A stretch of 56,483 nucleotides of DNA from Pseudomonadota bacterium (lineage in GTDB: Bacteria > Pseudomonadota > Gammaproteobacteria > Acidiferrobacterales > Acidiferrobacteraceae): assembly GCA_021794595.1 (NCBI GenBank), contig JAJYQN010000093.1, positions 1 through 56,483 on the forward strand, given 5' to 3'. The position numbers and the translations under genes are program-made. This document shows positions 45,844-54,678 of this stretch, in pieces (the first letter of the stretch is position 1; every line of letters begins with the position of its first letter). The notes below the pieces were generated by a model, which was not told where the DNA came from, did no database searches, and saw nothing but the letters and a program-made list of their open reading frames with translations.

Positions 45844-46072
45844 GACTGGGACGATAAAAGCGCGCCCGGCAGGTCAAGGGATTCCGCTGCCTGGCCGCGA
45901 ACTCCTGCTTTGTGTGTTCCGCCAGAGCGCCATGCGGAGGTATTCGAAAAGACCGGGGCTATAAAGAGGCGAGAACGGTTTGGGGGCTTTAATGGCCCTA
46001 AGTATGAGCGTTCACCACGCGATACATATCGCCCAATCCCGATGCTATGTCGGATTCATTGAGGAGCAAAGC

Positions 46073-47746
46073 ATGCCAAGTAATCGTAACAGCCGCATTG
46101 TGACCGAGGGCCTGCAAAGGTCACCAAATCGCGCGCTTCTGCGGGCAGTCGGGTTCGGGGATCAAGATTTTGAAAAGCCCATTGTCGGGATCGCGAATTC
46201 CCATAGCACGATCACCCCTTGCAACATCGGTATCGGTGCGCTGGCTTCCCGCGCCGAGGCCGCCTTAAGAGACGCAGGGGCGATGCCACAAACATTCGGC
46301 ACCATAACGATATCAGACGGAATCTCCATGGGAACCGAGGGAATGAAATATTCTCTGGTATCAAGAGAGGTCATTGCCGATTCTATAGAAACCGTTTGTA
46401 AAGGTCAGAGTATGGACGGCGTACTCGCTTTTGGCGGCTGCGATAAGAATATGCCGGGCGCCATGATTGCGATTGCGCGGATGAATATCCCGGCCGTGTT
46501 TGTTTATGGCGGCACGATAAAGCCCGGTCACTACCAAGGCCGAGATCTCACTATCGTCAGCGTTTTCGAAGCAGTCGGGGAACGTATCGCGGGCAAGATT
46601 AACGACCAAGACGTGTATGAGATAGAGCGGCGCGCGTGTCCTGGCGCCGGTTCTTGCGGTGGCATGTACACCGCTAATACTATGTCGTGTCTCTTCGAGG
46701 CCATGGGGATGAGCCTCCCTTATTCATCGACTATGGCGGCCGAGGATGCGGAGAAGGCCGACAGCACGGAACAGTCCGCGAAGACGCTAGTAGAGGCAAT
46801 AAAGGCTCAGATCTTGCCGCGCACCATTCTTACGCGCAAAGCGTTTGAGAATGGTCTTGCGGTGTTGATGGCCTTGGGTGGTTCTACCAACGCCGTGATC
46901 CACATGCCCGCGATAGCGCATGCCGCCGGTGTCGAATTGTCTATGGACGATTTCAACGACTTTAGCGCGCGGGTGCCTGTATTGTGTGATCTCAAGCCGT
47001 CTGGGCGTTATGTGGCGACCGACCTCCATCGTGCTGGAGGTATACCGCAAGTCATGAAAATGCTGCTGACCAATGGCCTTTTGCACGGCGACGCGCTGAC
47101 TGTAACCGGGCAGACACTGGCAGAAACCCTGGCGGCGGTACCGGATGAGCCGCGTCGCGATCAAGACGTTATCAGGCCTTGGGGTCGACCGGTCTACGCA
47201 CACGGTCACTTGGCGATCCTGAAGGGTAATTTGGCCGAAGAGGGAGCGCTTGCGAAGACCAGCGGGGTTAAAGTTCCCAAGATCACGGGGCCTGCTCGGG
47301 TGTTTGAATCGGAAGAGGCCTGCATGGCCGCCATCCTGGAGCGTCGGGTTATGCCCGGTGACGTTGTGGTCATTCGCTATGAGGGTCCGCGCGGGGGCCC
47401 CGGTATGCGCGAAATGCTTTCGCCCACCGCAGCCCTTGTGGGCCAAGGCCTTGGCGATAGCGTCGGGCTTGTCACGGACGGGCGTTTTTCCGGCGGCACT
47501 TACGGTATGGTAGTGGGGCACGTGGCACCGGAGGCGGCGGTAGGCGGTACGATAGCGCTGGTTCACGAGGGGGACATGGTGACTATAGATGCTGAGCAGA
47601 GACGGTTGCATCTCGATATATCGGACGATGAGATTGCACGTCGCAGGCAGGCTTGGCGCCCGCCCGAGCCGCGCTATACTCGCGGCACTTTGGCTAAGTA
47701 TGCGCGACTCGTATCATCGGCAAGCCGCGGCGCGGTTACGGATTAG
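46073..47746 (+). CDS. ilvD: Dihydroxy-acid dehydratase
   Basis: This Fe-S enzyme makes 2-keto acids in valine, leucine and isoleucine synthesis. Cluster-ligand motifs are visible: ITPCNIGIG (Cys), [10 protein letters not shown] (Cys) and [18 protein letters not shown] (Cys). [12 protein letters not shown] and [23 protein letters not shown] complete the active site. It has 557 residues. GAGGAG five bases upstream supports ATG 46073 over an earlier ATG at 45980. Confidence 0.95.
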   Translation: MPSNRNSRIVTEGLQRSPNRALLRAVGFGDQDFEKPIVGIANSHSTITPCNIGIGALASRAEAALRDAGAMPQTFGTITISDGISMGTEGMKYSLVSREVIADSIETVCKGQSMDGVLAFGGCDKNMPGAMIAIARMNIPAVFVYGGTIKPGHYQGRDLTIVSVFEAVGERIAGKINDQDVYEIERRACPGAGSCGGMYTANTMSCLFEAMGMSLPYSSTMAAEDAEKADSTEQSAKTLVEAIKAQILPRTILTRKAFENGLAVLMALGGSTNAVIHMPAIAHAAGVELSMDDFNDFSARVPVLCDLKPSGRYVATDLHRAGGIPQVMKMLLTNGLLHGDALTVTGQTLAETLAAVPDEPRRDQDVIRPWGRPVYAHGHLAILKGNLAEEGALAKTSGVKVPKITGPARVFESEEACMAAILERRVMPGDVVVIRYEGPRGGPGMREMLSPTAALVGQGLGDSVGLVTDGRFSGGTYGMVVGHVAPEAAVGGTIALVHEGDMVTIDAEQRRLHLDISDDEIARRRQAWRPPEPRYTRGTLAKYARLVSSASRGAVTD

Positions 47747-47836
47747 GGCGGTGTAGCCAAGTGACTATTGGCGATTGGCCTTTAGAGACGCGCACCACGA
47801 GCCCTATTGCCCTTCATTAATAGGTCACGATTCGCC

Positions 47837-49144
47837 ATGAATAAGACGGACCATCGCCCGGATGAGTTTTGGACGCAAGCCGTGGCTTTCGATCGCGTCC
47901 ATCTTTGGCATCCCTATGCCTCGATGACGAATCCGCAGCCGCCTTGGCCGGTTGCGTCGGCGGCCGGGGTTCGTCTGACGCTCGGTGATGGCCGCGAGTT
48001 AATTGACGGTATGAGTTCGTGGTGGGCGGCGATACATGGCTACAATCACCCGGCCCTGACGCGGGCCGCACAGGACCAACTTCAGCGCATGGCGCATGTG
48101 ATGTTTGGTGGTCTGACGCATGAGCCCGCGGTGGAGCTTGGCCGCCGACTCATTGCTCTTGCCCCTGCGCGTTTAGAAAAGATCTTTCTGAGCGACTCAG
48201 GTTCTGTGGCTGTGGAAGTCGCTATAAAGATGGCGATTCAGTATTGGCAGGCGCAAGGCCGGCCGGACAAGTGCCGTCTTCTGGCTTTGCGGGGCGGTTA
48301 CCATGGCGACACATTGGCAGCGGCGTCTGTGTGCGATCCCGTTACGGGTATGCATCGCCTGTTCCCCGGGGTCATGCCGGAACAGGTATTTGCACCTCGG
48401 CCTCAGTGTCGGTTCGGATCGTCTTGGGATCCCGCCGATATGGTCGCCTTCAAGAACTTGATCGCGAGGCATCAAAACGAGTTGGCCGCGGTGATTTTGG
48501 AGCCCATTGCGCAGGGCGCAGGGGGTATGTGGTTCTATCATCCGGATTATTTGCGCGCGGTGCGCTCCTTGTGTGATGCCCATGATGTCCTTTTGATCGC
48601 CGACGAGATCGCCACCGGGTTTGGCCGTACCGGGCGGTTCTTTGCCTGTGAGCACGCGGACGTAGTCCCCGATATCCTGTGTTTGGGCAAAGCCCTGACC
48701 GGCGGTTACATGACCTTGGCCGCCACTATGACGACAGCGGAAATTGCCGAAACCATTTCCGGTGGGGAGGCCGGTTGCTTCATGCATGGGCCCACGTTTA
48801 TGGCGAACCCACTTGCCTGCGCGGTCGCCGTGGCGAGCATCGATCAGCTTGTCAGTGGTGACTGGGAGGCACGAATACAGGGTATTGAAGACCAATTACG
48901 CACGGAGCTCGGCCCCTGTCGCGATTTTACGGCCGTGCGCGATGTGCGCGTACTAGGGGCAATCGGCGTGGTCGAGATGCAGGCCCCGGTTGATCTGCCG
49001 GCGCTCACGAGGCAATTCGTTGAGGCCGGCGTTTGGCTCCGCCCGTTTGGTCGTCTCGTCTATCTGATGCCCCCTTACGTCATAAATTCGGAGGATTTAT
49101 CCGTATTGACGAGCGTCATAGGCAAGGTGCTGTCGAAGCTGTAA
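47837..49144 (+). CDS. bioA: Adenosylmethionine-8-amino-7-oxononanoate aminotransferase
   Basis: This PLP enzyme of biotin synthesis converts KAPA to DAPA. The sequence starts FWTQAVAFDRVHLWHPYASMTNPQPPWPV, which is BioA-specific, then MSSWWAAIHGYNHPAL. The PLP region is LLIADEIATGFGRTGRFFACEHADVVPDILCLGKALTGGYMTLAATM, with the Schiff-base Lys in LGKALTGG. It has 435 residues and follows ilvD by 90 bases; whether they form one operon is unclear. No other bio gene is in the window. Confidence 0.94.
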   Translation: MNKTDHRPDEFWTQAVAFDRVHLWHPYASMTNPQPPWPVASAAGVRLTLGDGRELIDGMSSWWAAIHGYNHPALTRAAQDQLQRMAHVMFGGLTHEPAVELGRRLIALAPARLEKIFLSDSGSVAVEVAIKMAIQYWQAQGRPDKCRLLALRGGYHGDTLAAASVCDPVTGMHRLFPGVMPEQVFAPRPQCRFGSSWDPADMVAFKNLIARHQNELAAVILEPIAQGAGGMWFYHPDYLRAVRSLCDAHDVLLIADEIATGFGRTGRFFACEHADVVPDILCLGKALTGGYMTLAATMTTAEIAETISGGEAGCFMHGPTFMANPLACAVAVASIDQLVSGDWEARIQGIEDQLRTELGPCRDFTAVRDVRVLGAIGVVEMQAPVDLPALTRQFVEAGVWLRPFGRLVYLMPPYVINSEDLSVLTSVIGKVLSKL

Positions 49145-49456
49145 GCAAAAGACCATGGTGTGACGCGGTAAGTGGGGTAAAGGTGTTTTTAAGGAGCACA
49201 GGGCATGGGGACTCGTGCCCGCCAGGCCGAGTCCGCGTCGTAAGGCGCGTTTTTATCGTCGGTCTGGTCGCTACCCATGGGATGATTGGTCTGCTATGCG
49301 CAGGGACGGAGGGGGCGACGGTGATTGTCGAGGTGAGTCGCCTGGCTTCGGTTTTCGGGGCCGCGCCCATGGCGGTCGATCTTGGAAAGCTACACTGAAT
49401 AGCGATACGCCGGGAGGACTGGTCGCGGCTCGCTCCCAGTCGCAGAATCTATTGAG
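49145..49456. other. Intergenic region between bioA and the Sua5 gene
   Basis: About 310 bases. A reading frame through 49200-49398 gives a hydrophobic stretch (VFIVGLVATHGMIGLLCAG) that might be a tiny membrane peptide, but no start with a ribosome binding site supports it. Nothing else is seen. Confidence 0.35.
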
Positions 49457-50419
49457 ATGAGAAATGTGCGTAAGACAGAAATTCTCCGTGCGGCCGAGGT
49501 GCTAAGGGGCGGTGGACTGGTCGCGTTCCCGACCGAGACGGTCTATGGCTTGGGAGCGGATGCCCTGAATGCGAGCGCGGTGACGCGCATCTTCGAGGCC
49601 AAGGGACGGCCGGCAGACCATCCGCTGATCGTGCACGTAAGCGATGCGGGCAAAATGCAGCGCTTTGCTCGGGATATCCCCGCTGTCGCATGGCGCTTGG
49701 CCGACCGGTTTTGGCCGGGGGCATTGACGCTGATTCTGCGGCGTTCGCCAGATGTACCCGATGTGGTGACCGGAGGCCAAGACACGGTGGGGCTTAGGGT
49801 TCCGGCGCATCCTGTGGCGGTTTCGCTCCTGAAGGCCTTTGGAGGCGGAGTGGCGGCGCCCTCGGCGAATCCGTTCGGAGGTGTGAGTCCGACTACGGCC
49901 GCGCATGTGCTAACCGGTGTAGGGTGGGCGGCCGACATCGTCATCGATGGGGGGCCGTGTACCCTGGGCCTAGAATCCACCATCCTTGATCTGAGTACCG
50001 ACGTCCCGCGTATATTGCGCCCAGGTCCCGTAACCCGTGACGCCCTCGTGGAAGTGATGGGGGTTCCTCTTGCACGTCACGGGTCTGCCGCTCCGCGGGT
50101 TCCCGGAAGCCTCCTTTCTCACTACGCTCCCAAGACGGTGCTGCGACTTGTCGATGCGCCATTTTTGGAATGGGGCGAACTTCCACGGCCGCTGGCAGTG
50201 ATGGCTTTGCGTCCCCCGCCCGAAAAGATGGCCTTATGCCATTGGGTGACCATGCCCAGGACGCCAGAGGCCTACGGGCGCGCTCTCTACGCGCGTTTGC
50301 GCGCCATGGATTCTTGGGCCTGCCGCCTCATCCTTGTTGAACGACCGCCTAGTACTCGGGAATGGGAGGCCGTGCATGACCGCTTGGCGCGTGCCGCGGG
50401 CCTTGGGCCCCCGCCCTAA
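49457..50419 (+). CDS. L-threonylcarbamoyladenylate synthase (Sua5/YwlC/TsaC)
   Basis: This enzyme forms threonylcarbamoyl-AMP for t6A modification of tRNA. The N-terminal YrdC domain is clear: GGLVAFPTETVYGLGADALNASAVTRIFEAKGRPADHPLIVHV, then FWPGALTLIL, GLRVPAHPVA and APSANPFGGVSPTTAAHV. The C-terminal Sua5 extension (PGSLLSHYAPKTVLRLVDAP) makes this the longer 320-residue form. The start is ATG 49457 with only a weak upstream site. Confidence 0.92.
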   Translation: MRNVRKTEILRAAEVLRGGGLVAFPTETVYGLGADALNASAVTRIFEAKGRPADHPLIVHVSDAGKMQRFARDIPAVAWRLADRFWPGALTLILRRSPDVPDVVTGGQDTVGLRVPAHPVAVSLLKAFGGGVAAPSANPFGGVSPTTAAHVLTGVGWAADIVIDGGPCTLGLESTILDLSTDVPRILRPGPVTRDALVEVMGVPLARHGSAAPRVPGSLLSHYAPKTVLRLVDAPFLEWGELPRPLAVMALRPPPEKMALCHWVTMPRTPEAYGRALYARLRAMDSWACRLILVERPPSTREWEAVHDRLARAAGLGPPP

Positions 50420-51039
50420 ATGGGGTCAGTTCCATGGATGGGCGCGGGATGGTCTCTCGGTCCTGTCCTAACGTTATCGTCTCTTGCCTCCGTCGGCGGC
50501 ATCTTTCTCAGGGTGTCCGCAGGGGCCGTTGGCGACCTAGGGGGTGAAAGGGGCCATTTCTCAGGACGTGGGCCACGAGTCATGCTGTGCTAGGGGCTGA
50601 CATCATCTCAGGAGAGCCGAGGTGTTTTTGGTGCGTGCTGCCTACAAAGAGGGCTAAAGACAAGGCCCGTTGGCCATGCGGGGGACTTCTAGAGTAAGCG
50701 CACCGTAAACCTTTCAATTACCCACAACTCTTTGCGTACTATCATAGAGTTCTCATAATATCTTGCGTTTCATTACGACCTCCGACCGCTGGCCGCCATC
50801 CGCAGCGGGGTTGCGGTGGCCATGACTCGCCACATCCTCACACACTGCGACCAGCCGACGGGTGGCCGGAAACTAAACCGCTGATCTCAGCGGTAGGGGC
50901 ACAAGCGACCCGATGGATTCGGCAGAATGTGCGGAGAGATATGGAGGCAATGGCAGGTGCGAGAGTGCTGCTCAACGGAGATCGTGTGTTTATTCCCCCA
51001 AAACAGGGAGCGTAGCCCCCTTGCCCGCTGCGGTAGGAG
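50420..51039. other. Intergenic region at the left border of the accessory island
   Basis: About 620 bases with no supportable gene. An AT-rich run at about 50710-50770 (CTATCATAGAGTTCTCATAATAT) has promoter-like character, but no gene follows directly. It may contain a small RNA, though nothing is recognised. Confidence 0.4.
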
Positions 51040-51143
51040 TATTCCAGGAGACTCCTTCAGGGGTGTTCTGGAATAACGCAAAGGCCTGGGCTTTTACGGC
51101 CAGGCCTTTGCGTCCTTGTGTTCCCGCCCTTCTGGGCGGGAAC
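51040..51143. repeat. Three adjacent perfect inverted repeats
   Basis: Hairpin 1: TATTCCAG (51040-51047) with CTGGAATA (51068-51075), enclosing a smaller AGGAG/CTCCT stem. Hairpin 2 abuts it: ACGCAAAGGCCTGG (51076-51089) with CCAGGCCTTTGCGT (51100-51113), a 14-bp perfect stem. Hairpin 3: GTTCCCGCCC (51120-51129), loop TTCT, GGGCGGGAAC (51134-51143). The second could act as a bidirectional terminator although it lacks a long T-tract. The cluster marks the start of the toxin-antitoxin and defence region. Confidence 0.75.
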
Positions 51144-51194
51144 AATCAAAAGACGACACCCACGCGAGAAGGAAAATTAGGGCTATACGGGCGC

Positions 51195-51212
51195 ATACCG
51201 TATTGGTATACT
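51195..51212 (+). promoter_or_regulatory. higBA promoter and operator
   Basis: ATACC (51195-51199) and GGTAT (51205-51209) form an inverted repeat around GTATT, overlapping TATACT (51207-51212), a five-of-six -10 box. The start point expected from this box (about 51219) is two bases before the higB ATG, so the transcript may be almost leaderless; no ribosome binding site is visible. The antitoxin HigA probably binds the repeat. Confidence 0.5.
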
Positions 51213-51220
51213 CATGATCC

Positions 51221-51520
51221 ATGCACATGATCGCCAAGCCTATCCTGATGGACTTTTGGACAAAGCATCCGGACGCCGAAGGCCCGTTGAGTGCTTGGTA
51301 TCACGTCGTCAAAACGGAGGTGTTCACGGACTTCAGCGATCTGCGCAGGACGTTCGCAAGCGCGGATGTCGTGGACGGTCTTACGGTGTTCAATATCGGC
51401 GGGAACAAGTACCGGCTGATCGCGGCGATTCACTATAACCGACACAAGGTCTATATCCGGCACGTCTTGACCCATGCCGAATATGACCGAGGCGCGTGGA
51501 AACAGCCCAGGAGGCACTGA
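51221..51520 (+). CDS. higB: HigB-type mRNA interferase toxin
   Basis: This 99-residue RelE-superfamily toxin cleaves mRNA on the ribosome. Family wording is clear: ILMDFWTKHPDAEGPLSAWYHVVKTEVFTDFSDLRRTF, then VFNIGGNKYRLIAAIHYNRHKVYIRHVLTHAEYDRGAWK, with the conserved Arg, His and Tyr-Asp near the end. The start could be ATG 51221 or 51227. Its TGA overlaps the higA ATG by one base (TGATG). The toxin-first order is normal for higBA. Confidence 0.9.
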   Translation: MHMIAKPILMDFWTKHPDAEGPLSAWYHVVKTEVFTDFSDLRRTFASADVVDGLTVFNIGGNKYRLIAAIHYNRHKVYIRHVLTHAEYDRGAWKQPRRH

Positions 51521-51945
51521 TGACGCAAATGCATGATGTGATGCCCGAGGCGCAAGCCATTCTTCAGGCCTGGGAGCCCTTCAAGAAGCTGGTCGGCGTG
51601 ACGGCCGTGCGTACCGAAGAGGACTACGCGCGGGCGCGAGCCGTCATTGACGTGTTGCTGGATGCCATCGGGGAGGACGAGAACCACCCGTTGGCCGACG
51701 TGCTCGACTATCTTGCCGACCAAATGGCGACCTACGAGGATGAACATGTCGTCATCCCCGAGGCGCAACCCAAAGAGATGCTCCGCTTCTTGATGGACCA
51801 GCATGCCCTAAAGCAGGGCGATCTCGCGGACTGTGCTCCGCAAGGGCGTATTTCCGATATCCTGAACGGCCGTCGGGCGATCAGCAAAGACATCGCCCGG
51901 AAGCTCGCGCGCCGCTTCCATGTGAGTCCGGCCGTTTTTTTGTAA
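51520..51945 (+). CDS. higA: HigA antitoxin (HTH-XRE)
   Basis: This 141-residue antitoxin has an N-terminal toxin-binding part (EDYARARAVIDVLLDAIGEDENHPLADVLDYLADQMATYEDEH) and a C-terminal Cro/C1-like helix-turn-helix (MLRFLMDQHALKQGDLADCAPQGRISDILNGRRAISKDIARKLARRFHVSPAVFL). This is the long HigA form. AGGAGG precedes ATG 51520, which overlaps the higB stop; a GTG at 51496 is less likely. Confidence 0.9.
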   Translation: MTQMHDVMPEAQAILQAWEPFKKLVGVTAVRTEEDYARARAVIDVLLDAIGEDENHPLADVLDYLADQMATYEDEHVVIPEAQPKEMLRFLMDQHALKQGDLADCAPQGRISDILNGRRAISKDIARKLARRFHVSPAVFL

Positions 51946-52153
51946 CGGTCAGCGACGGCGCAGATCCAAACAGCCATCTCCGGTGGGGCAGGACCTCGCG
52001 ACCACAGCATTGCGAACAGGCTACAAAGGTTTATCCACATTTTTGTTTCGGAAATCGCCACACCGCGGCAGGTGGGGAGTCGGCGGACCAGGCCTGTGCC
52101 GAGAATGGTCGTAGCGCGCCTGCCGATCTCCCCCCCTTTTTTTGTCCTGGGCG

Positions 52154-52795
52154 ATGACTGTAGAGCGCCTCGCTGTGCTCCGAACGCCGGTGCCAGACGC
52201 TCGCCCCCGCCGGGGCTATCCACGACACCTCAGGAAACGCTATTGCGGTCGCGACTTTACCGAGGCGGAACTCGAGGCCATTCGCCAACAGATCGCGCAA
52301 TCGGCCGCGTTCACGCGGGCCGATCTGTCGCGGCTCACCTGCCGGCAACTGAGCTGGTTCAAGCTGGATGGGGGCTTAAAGGAGACGAGCTGTCGCGTCG
52401 CGATGCTGCGCATGCAAGAGATGGCGTGATACAGCTGCTCGCACCCCGCGCGACGAATTTAGGCCGTCGTTCGACGGCGCAGAGCCTGGCCACCGACCCG
52501 CACGGAACTGCTACAACCGGTCCACGAGTTGCCCGCGCGGGCGTTTCAGCCCGTCGTGTCGCGTAAGGACTCGCGCTCGTGGAATGAATACATCCAGCGT
52601 TACCACTACCTGGGTTTTACCCCACTGCCCGGGGCGCAAATCCGCTACTTCGTCACCACCCAGGAACGGCTGGTGGCGCTCTTGGGCTTCGGGGCCAGCG
52701 CTTGGCAAACAGCACCCCGTGATCGCTTCATCGGTTGGACTTCGCAGCAACGGCAAGACCGGCTCCACTTGACCGTGAACAACGCCCGCTTTTTG
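52154..52795 (+). pseudogene. Broken DUF4338 (DruA-like) gene
   Basis: The N-terminal part reads YCGRDFTEAELEAIRQQIAQSAAFTRADLSRLTCRQLSWFKLDGGLKETSCRVAMLRMQ and stops at TGA 52427-52429. The next frame continues the family as VIQLLAPRATNLGRRS, then near 52498 the original frame resumes as RTELLQPVHELPARAFQPVV and RYHYLGFTPLPGAQIRYFV, GFGASAWQTAPRDRFIGWT, LHLTVNNARFL. Similarity ends abruptly at about 52795. Two compensating frameshifts plus loss of the C-terminus mean it is inactive. DUF4338 includes the DruA protein of the Druantia phage-defence system, but many members are stand-alone genes of unclear role. A long C-tract precedes it. Confidence 0.75.
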
Positions 52796-52812
52796 GTTCC
52801 TTTTCCGATCTT

Positions 52813-53169
52813 ATGAATGACAGGGCCTTGTTACTGAACCCAACCTTCGGAGAGGCCTCGCGCTCAGTCGCCGGCGCTGATGCGGATCTTATCGTCGGCG
52901 ACATGTTGGTGGACATCAAGACGACGAAGAACAATACGATTAAGACCGAGTATCTCAACCAGCTTCTTGGTTATTTTCTGCTGGCTCGCAAGCAAGGCGC
53001 TGTGGACCCCACGTTACCCATTATCCATAGGATCGGCATCTACTACTCTCGCTACGGTCATCTACACTCCGTCGAGGCGTCGTCCTGGACAAACCATCCC
53101 GCATTCCCTGAGACGGAGCACTGGTTCTTTGGGAAAATAGAGAAGCTGAACCCTCGCTTCACGCCGTAA
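52813..53169 (+). CDS. Nuclease-like fragment, N-terminally truncated
   Basis: About 118 residues: LLLNPTFGEASRSVAGADADLIVGDMLVDIKTTKNN resembles the core of PD-(D/E)xK nucleases (acidic residue, then an Asp-Ile-Lys motif after a strand). YLNQLLGYFLLARKQ and IHRIGIYYSRYGHLHSVE follow as helix and strand. The reading frame is continuous with coding-like sequence back to the point (about 52796) where the DUF4338 fragment ends, suggesting its own N-terminus was lost in a recombination joining the two. ATG 52813 has no good ribosome binding site. Confidence 0.5.
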   Translation: MNDRALLLNPTFGEASRSVAGADADLIVGDMLVDIKTTKNNTIKTEYLNQLLGYFLLARKQGAVDPTLPIIHRIGIYYSRYGHLHSVEASSWTNHPAFPETEHWFFGKIEKLNPRFTP

Positions 53170-53182
53170 AAGGAGTACATCT

Positions 53183-53299
53183 ATGAACAGGTCGTGTTGC
53201 CGGTGTTGCGGGGCGCCCGTCGACTTAGCCGCATTCCGTTTTGCAAACGCGTTCCAAACCCCGGGCGCGAGGCGCGGCCCCGGGCGAAATACTCAATAG
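53183..53299 (+). CDS. Short Cys-rich ORF, possible start of a frameshifted gene
   Basis: AAAGGAG lies eight bases before ATG 53183, which opens a 38-residue frame beginning MNRSCCRCCGAPVD, a possible metal-binding knuckle. It ends in a different frame from the longer ORF that begins inside it. The good ribosome binding site suggests this is the real start of the following gene, now frameshifted. Confidence 0.35.
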   Translation: MNRSCCRCCGAPVDLAAFRFANAFQTPGARRGPGRNTQ

Positions 53300-53957
53300 G
53301 GACCCGCAACTCGAGAGAAAGTCGTGGCTGGGTGAAGAAGCGGACCGCGTGATAGGCTATCCAACAAGCTATGCGGGGACATTCGACCAATTCGTGCACT
53401 CGGCGCTCATGACGCCGCTCTTTGGTCTCACAAACGATCCCGCCATCCCCAGAAGAGTCAGAGCAATATTTGATATTGCAACGAACCGTGTCCTTTACAG
53501 CTGGTTTGTGCGCAAATCCGTGGCGGTCGGCATCCTCATGGGCTATGTGGCCCCGGAGGCCGCGCTACGAGGCGCGGACCAAGAACGTAAGACGCTTGGT
53601 ACGCTCGCGAAGGATCACGTTGATCATGAGGCTCTGACAAACGCCATCATGAGAGAAAGCGTTGCGCGGATTTTCGAAGATGAAAGCGGGAGCCTTGGAG
53701 AATACATGGGTTGGCTTGCTCAATATCGCCATGAGGCATGGCAACGGCAAGTCACTGAAGCCGCGCAACTTCGCAACGCCTTGGCCGCATGGGAACGAGC
53801 AGCTTTTGAGCGAAGCCGCCTGCGACCAAGCAGGCACGAGGCTCCAATTCATCGGGGAGGTGATCAATCGGGTCTGTGGAGGCGCGTATCTGAAACTTCA
53901 AACCCCGCCCGGGGCGGTGTGAACAAATTAGCGCTCAGGCGCCCCTCACCTCTATGA
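53241..53957 (+). CDS. Hypothetical protein, possibly frameshifted
   Basis: A 238-residue frame (TTG start) with a helical middle (YAGTFDQFVHSALMTPLFGLTNDPAIPRRVRAIFDIATNRVLYSWFVRKSVAVGILMGYVAPEAALRG, then HEAWQRQVTEAAQLRNALAAWERAAF). No family is recognised. After about 53810 the sequence becomes Arg/Ser-rich, while the +2 frame reads RLQFIGEVINRVCGGAYLKLQTPPG to 53922, so a second frameshift is possible. The region 53183-53957 may be one decayed gene. The end overlaps the convergent antitoxin by 23 bases. Confidence 0.35.
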   Translation: MQTRSKPRARGAAPGEILNRDPQLERKSWLGEEADRVIGYPTSYAGTFDQFVHSALMTPLFGLTNDPAIPRRVRAIFDIATNRVLYSWFVRKSVAVGILMGYVAPEAALRGADQERKTLGTLAKDHVDHEALTNAIMRESVARIFEDESGSLGEYMGWLAQYRHEAWQRQVTEAAQLRNALAAWERAAFERSRLRPSRHEAPIHRGGDQSGLWRRVSETSNPARGGVNKLALRRPSPL

Positions 53958-54336
53958 GAAGATCGGGGTGGCGGTCCAGCACCTTGAGAAGTTTCACAAG
54001 GGCCAGCGGCGGTCTCGTCTTGCCGGTCTCGTAGCGCGAGAAGGCGTTGACGCCGCCACCGAAGATCTCGGCGGCCTCGCGCTGATCGAGGGCGAGCTTC
54101 TTGCGCACATGGACAATGAAGGCGGGATCGACGACAGCGGCATTGACCTCCTTGGCAAACGCCTTCATCTCACGCATGACGCGATCCGATTCGCCGGATT
54201 CGAGAATCACCTCCCCGCACGCCGGGCAGAACTCACCCGAGACCGCCGGGATGGTGGTGATCTCCCCCTTGTAGGTGTAAGGCAGGTCGCGGGTGTCAGG
54301 GATCAGTTCCGCGCCACCGCATACGGGACATTTCAT
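53935..54336 (-). CDS. mqsA: MqsA-type zinc-ribbon HTH antitoxin
   Basis: This 133-residue antitoxin has an N-terminal zinc-binding domain (CPVCGGAEL, then EFCPACGEVILESGE) that neutralises MqsR and a C-terminal helix-turn-helix (VRKKLALDQREAAEIFGGGVNAFSRYETGKTRPPLALVKLLKVLDRHPDLL). It follows mqsR by two bases on the same strand. It is complete, unlike the toxin. Confidence 0.9.
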   Translation of the reverse strand: MKCPVCGGAELIPDTRDLPYTYKGEITTIPAVSGEFCPACGEVILESGESDRVMREMKAFAKEVNAAVVDPAFIVHVRKKLALDQREAAEIFGGGVNAFSRYETGKTRPPLALVKLLKVLDRHPDLLIEVRGA

Positions 54337-54338
54337 GA

Positions 54339-54636
54339 TTAGAACTCCTTGAATGACACGATCAACACATCGTCGATCACGGTCAGCTTCAGATAGACAT
54401 CACCCGCCGTCGTGCGGGGCCTGTTACACATCCTGCCAGACCCTATGATCGGCATGCGTGGTCATACTCTTATAAAAGTCTCCTGATTCCAGGGCCATCA
54501 CGACCGCGACCATCCCCGCGAGATCAAAACCCAAGGCCACGGCACCAGCGCGCGCCGTCTGCGTCGTACGGATCATGCCGGCCTCGACCAAGGCCTTGAC
54601 GACAGCCAAGGGGCAATGCTGGGTTCGTTTCTCCAT
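54339..54636 (-). pseudogene. mqsR: MqsR toxin with a single-base frameshift
   Basis: From Met 54636 the frame reads MEKRTQHCPLAVVKALVEAGMIRTTQTARAGAVALGFDLAGMVAVVMALESGDFYKSMTTHADHRVWQDV, matching MqsR closely, then hits TAA at 54424-54426. Removing one A (on the coding strand) makes the next codons Y-R-P-R-T-T-A-G-D-V-Y-L-K-L-T-V-I-D-D-V-L-I-V-S-F-K-E-F and stop just before mqsA. So this is MqsR, a ribosome-independent GCU-specific mRNA interferase, with one inserted base. Loss of the C-terminal third would inactivate it. A sequencing error is the other explanation. Confidence 0.88.
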
Positions 54637-54643
54637 GGCAACA

Positions 54644-54664
54644 CAATAACCTGATTGGTTATTG
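54644..54664. promoter_or_regulatory. MqsA operator palindrome
   Basis: CAATAACC (54644-54651) and GGTTATTG (54657-54664) are exact reverse complements around TGATT, centred about 18 bases before the mqsR start. The inner AACC and GGTT match the known type of palindrome bound by MqsA. Confidence 0.7.
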
Positions 54665-54678
54665 ATGTGCACCCCCGA

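Noticed and set aside
49200-49398. Short hydrophobic peptide frame between bioA and the Sua5 gene
   Set aside because: It contains one hydrophobic stretch, but no start codon with a ribosome binding site, and no family match.
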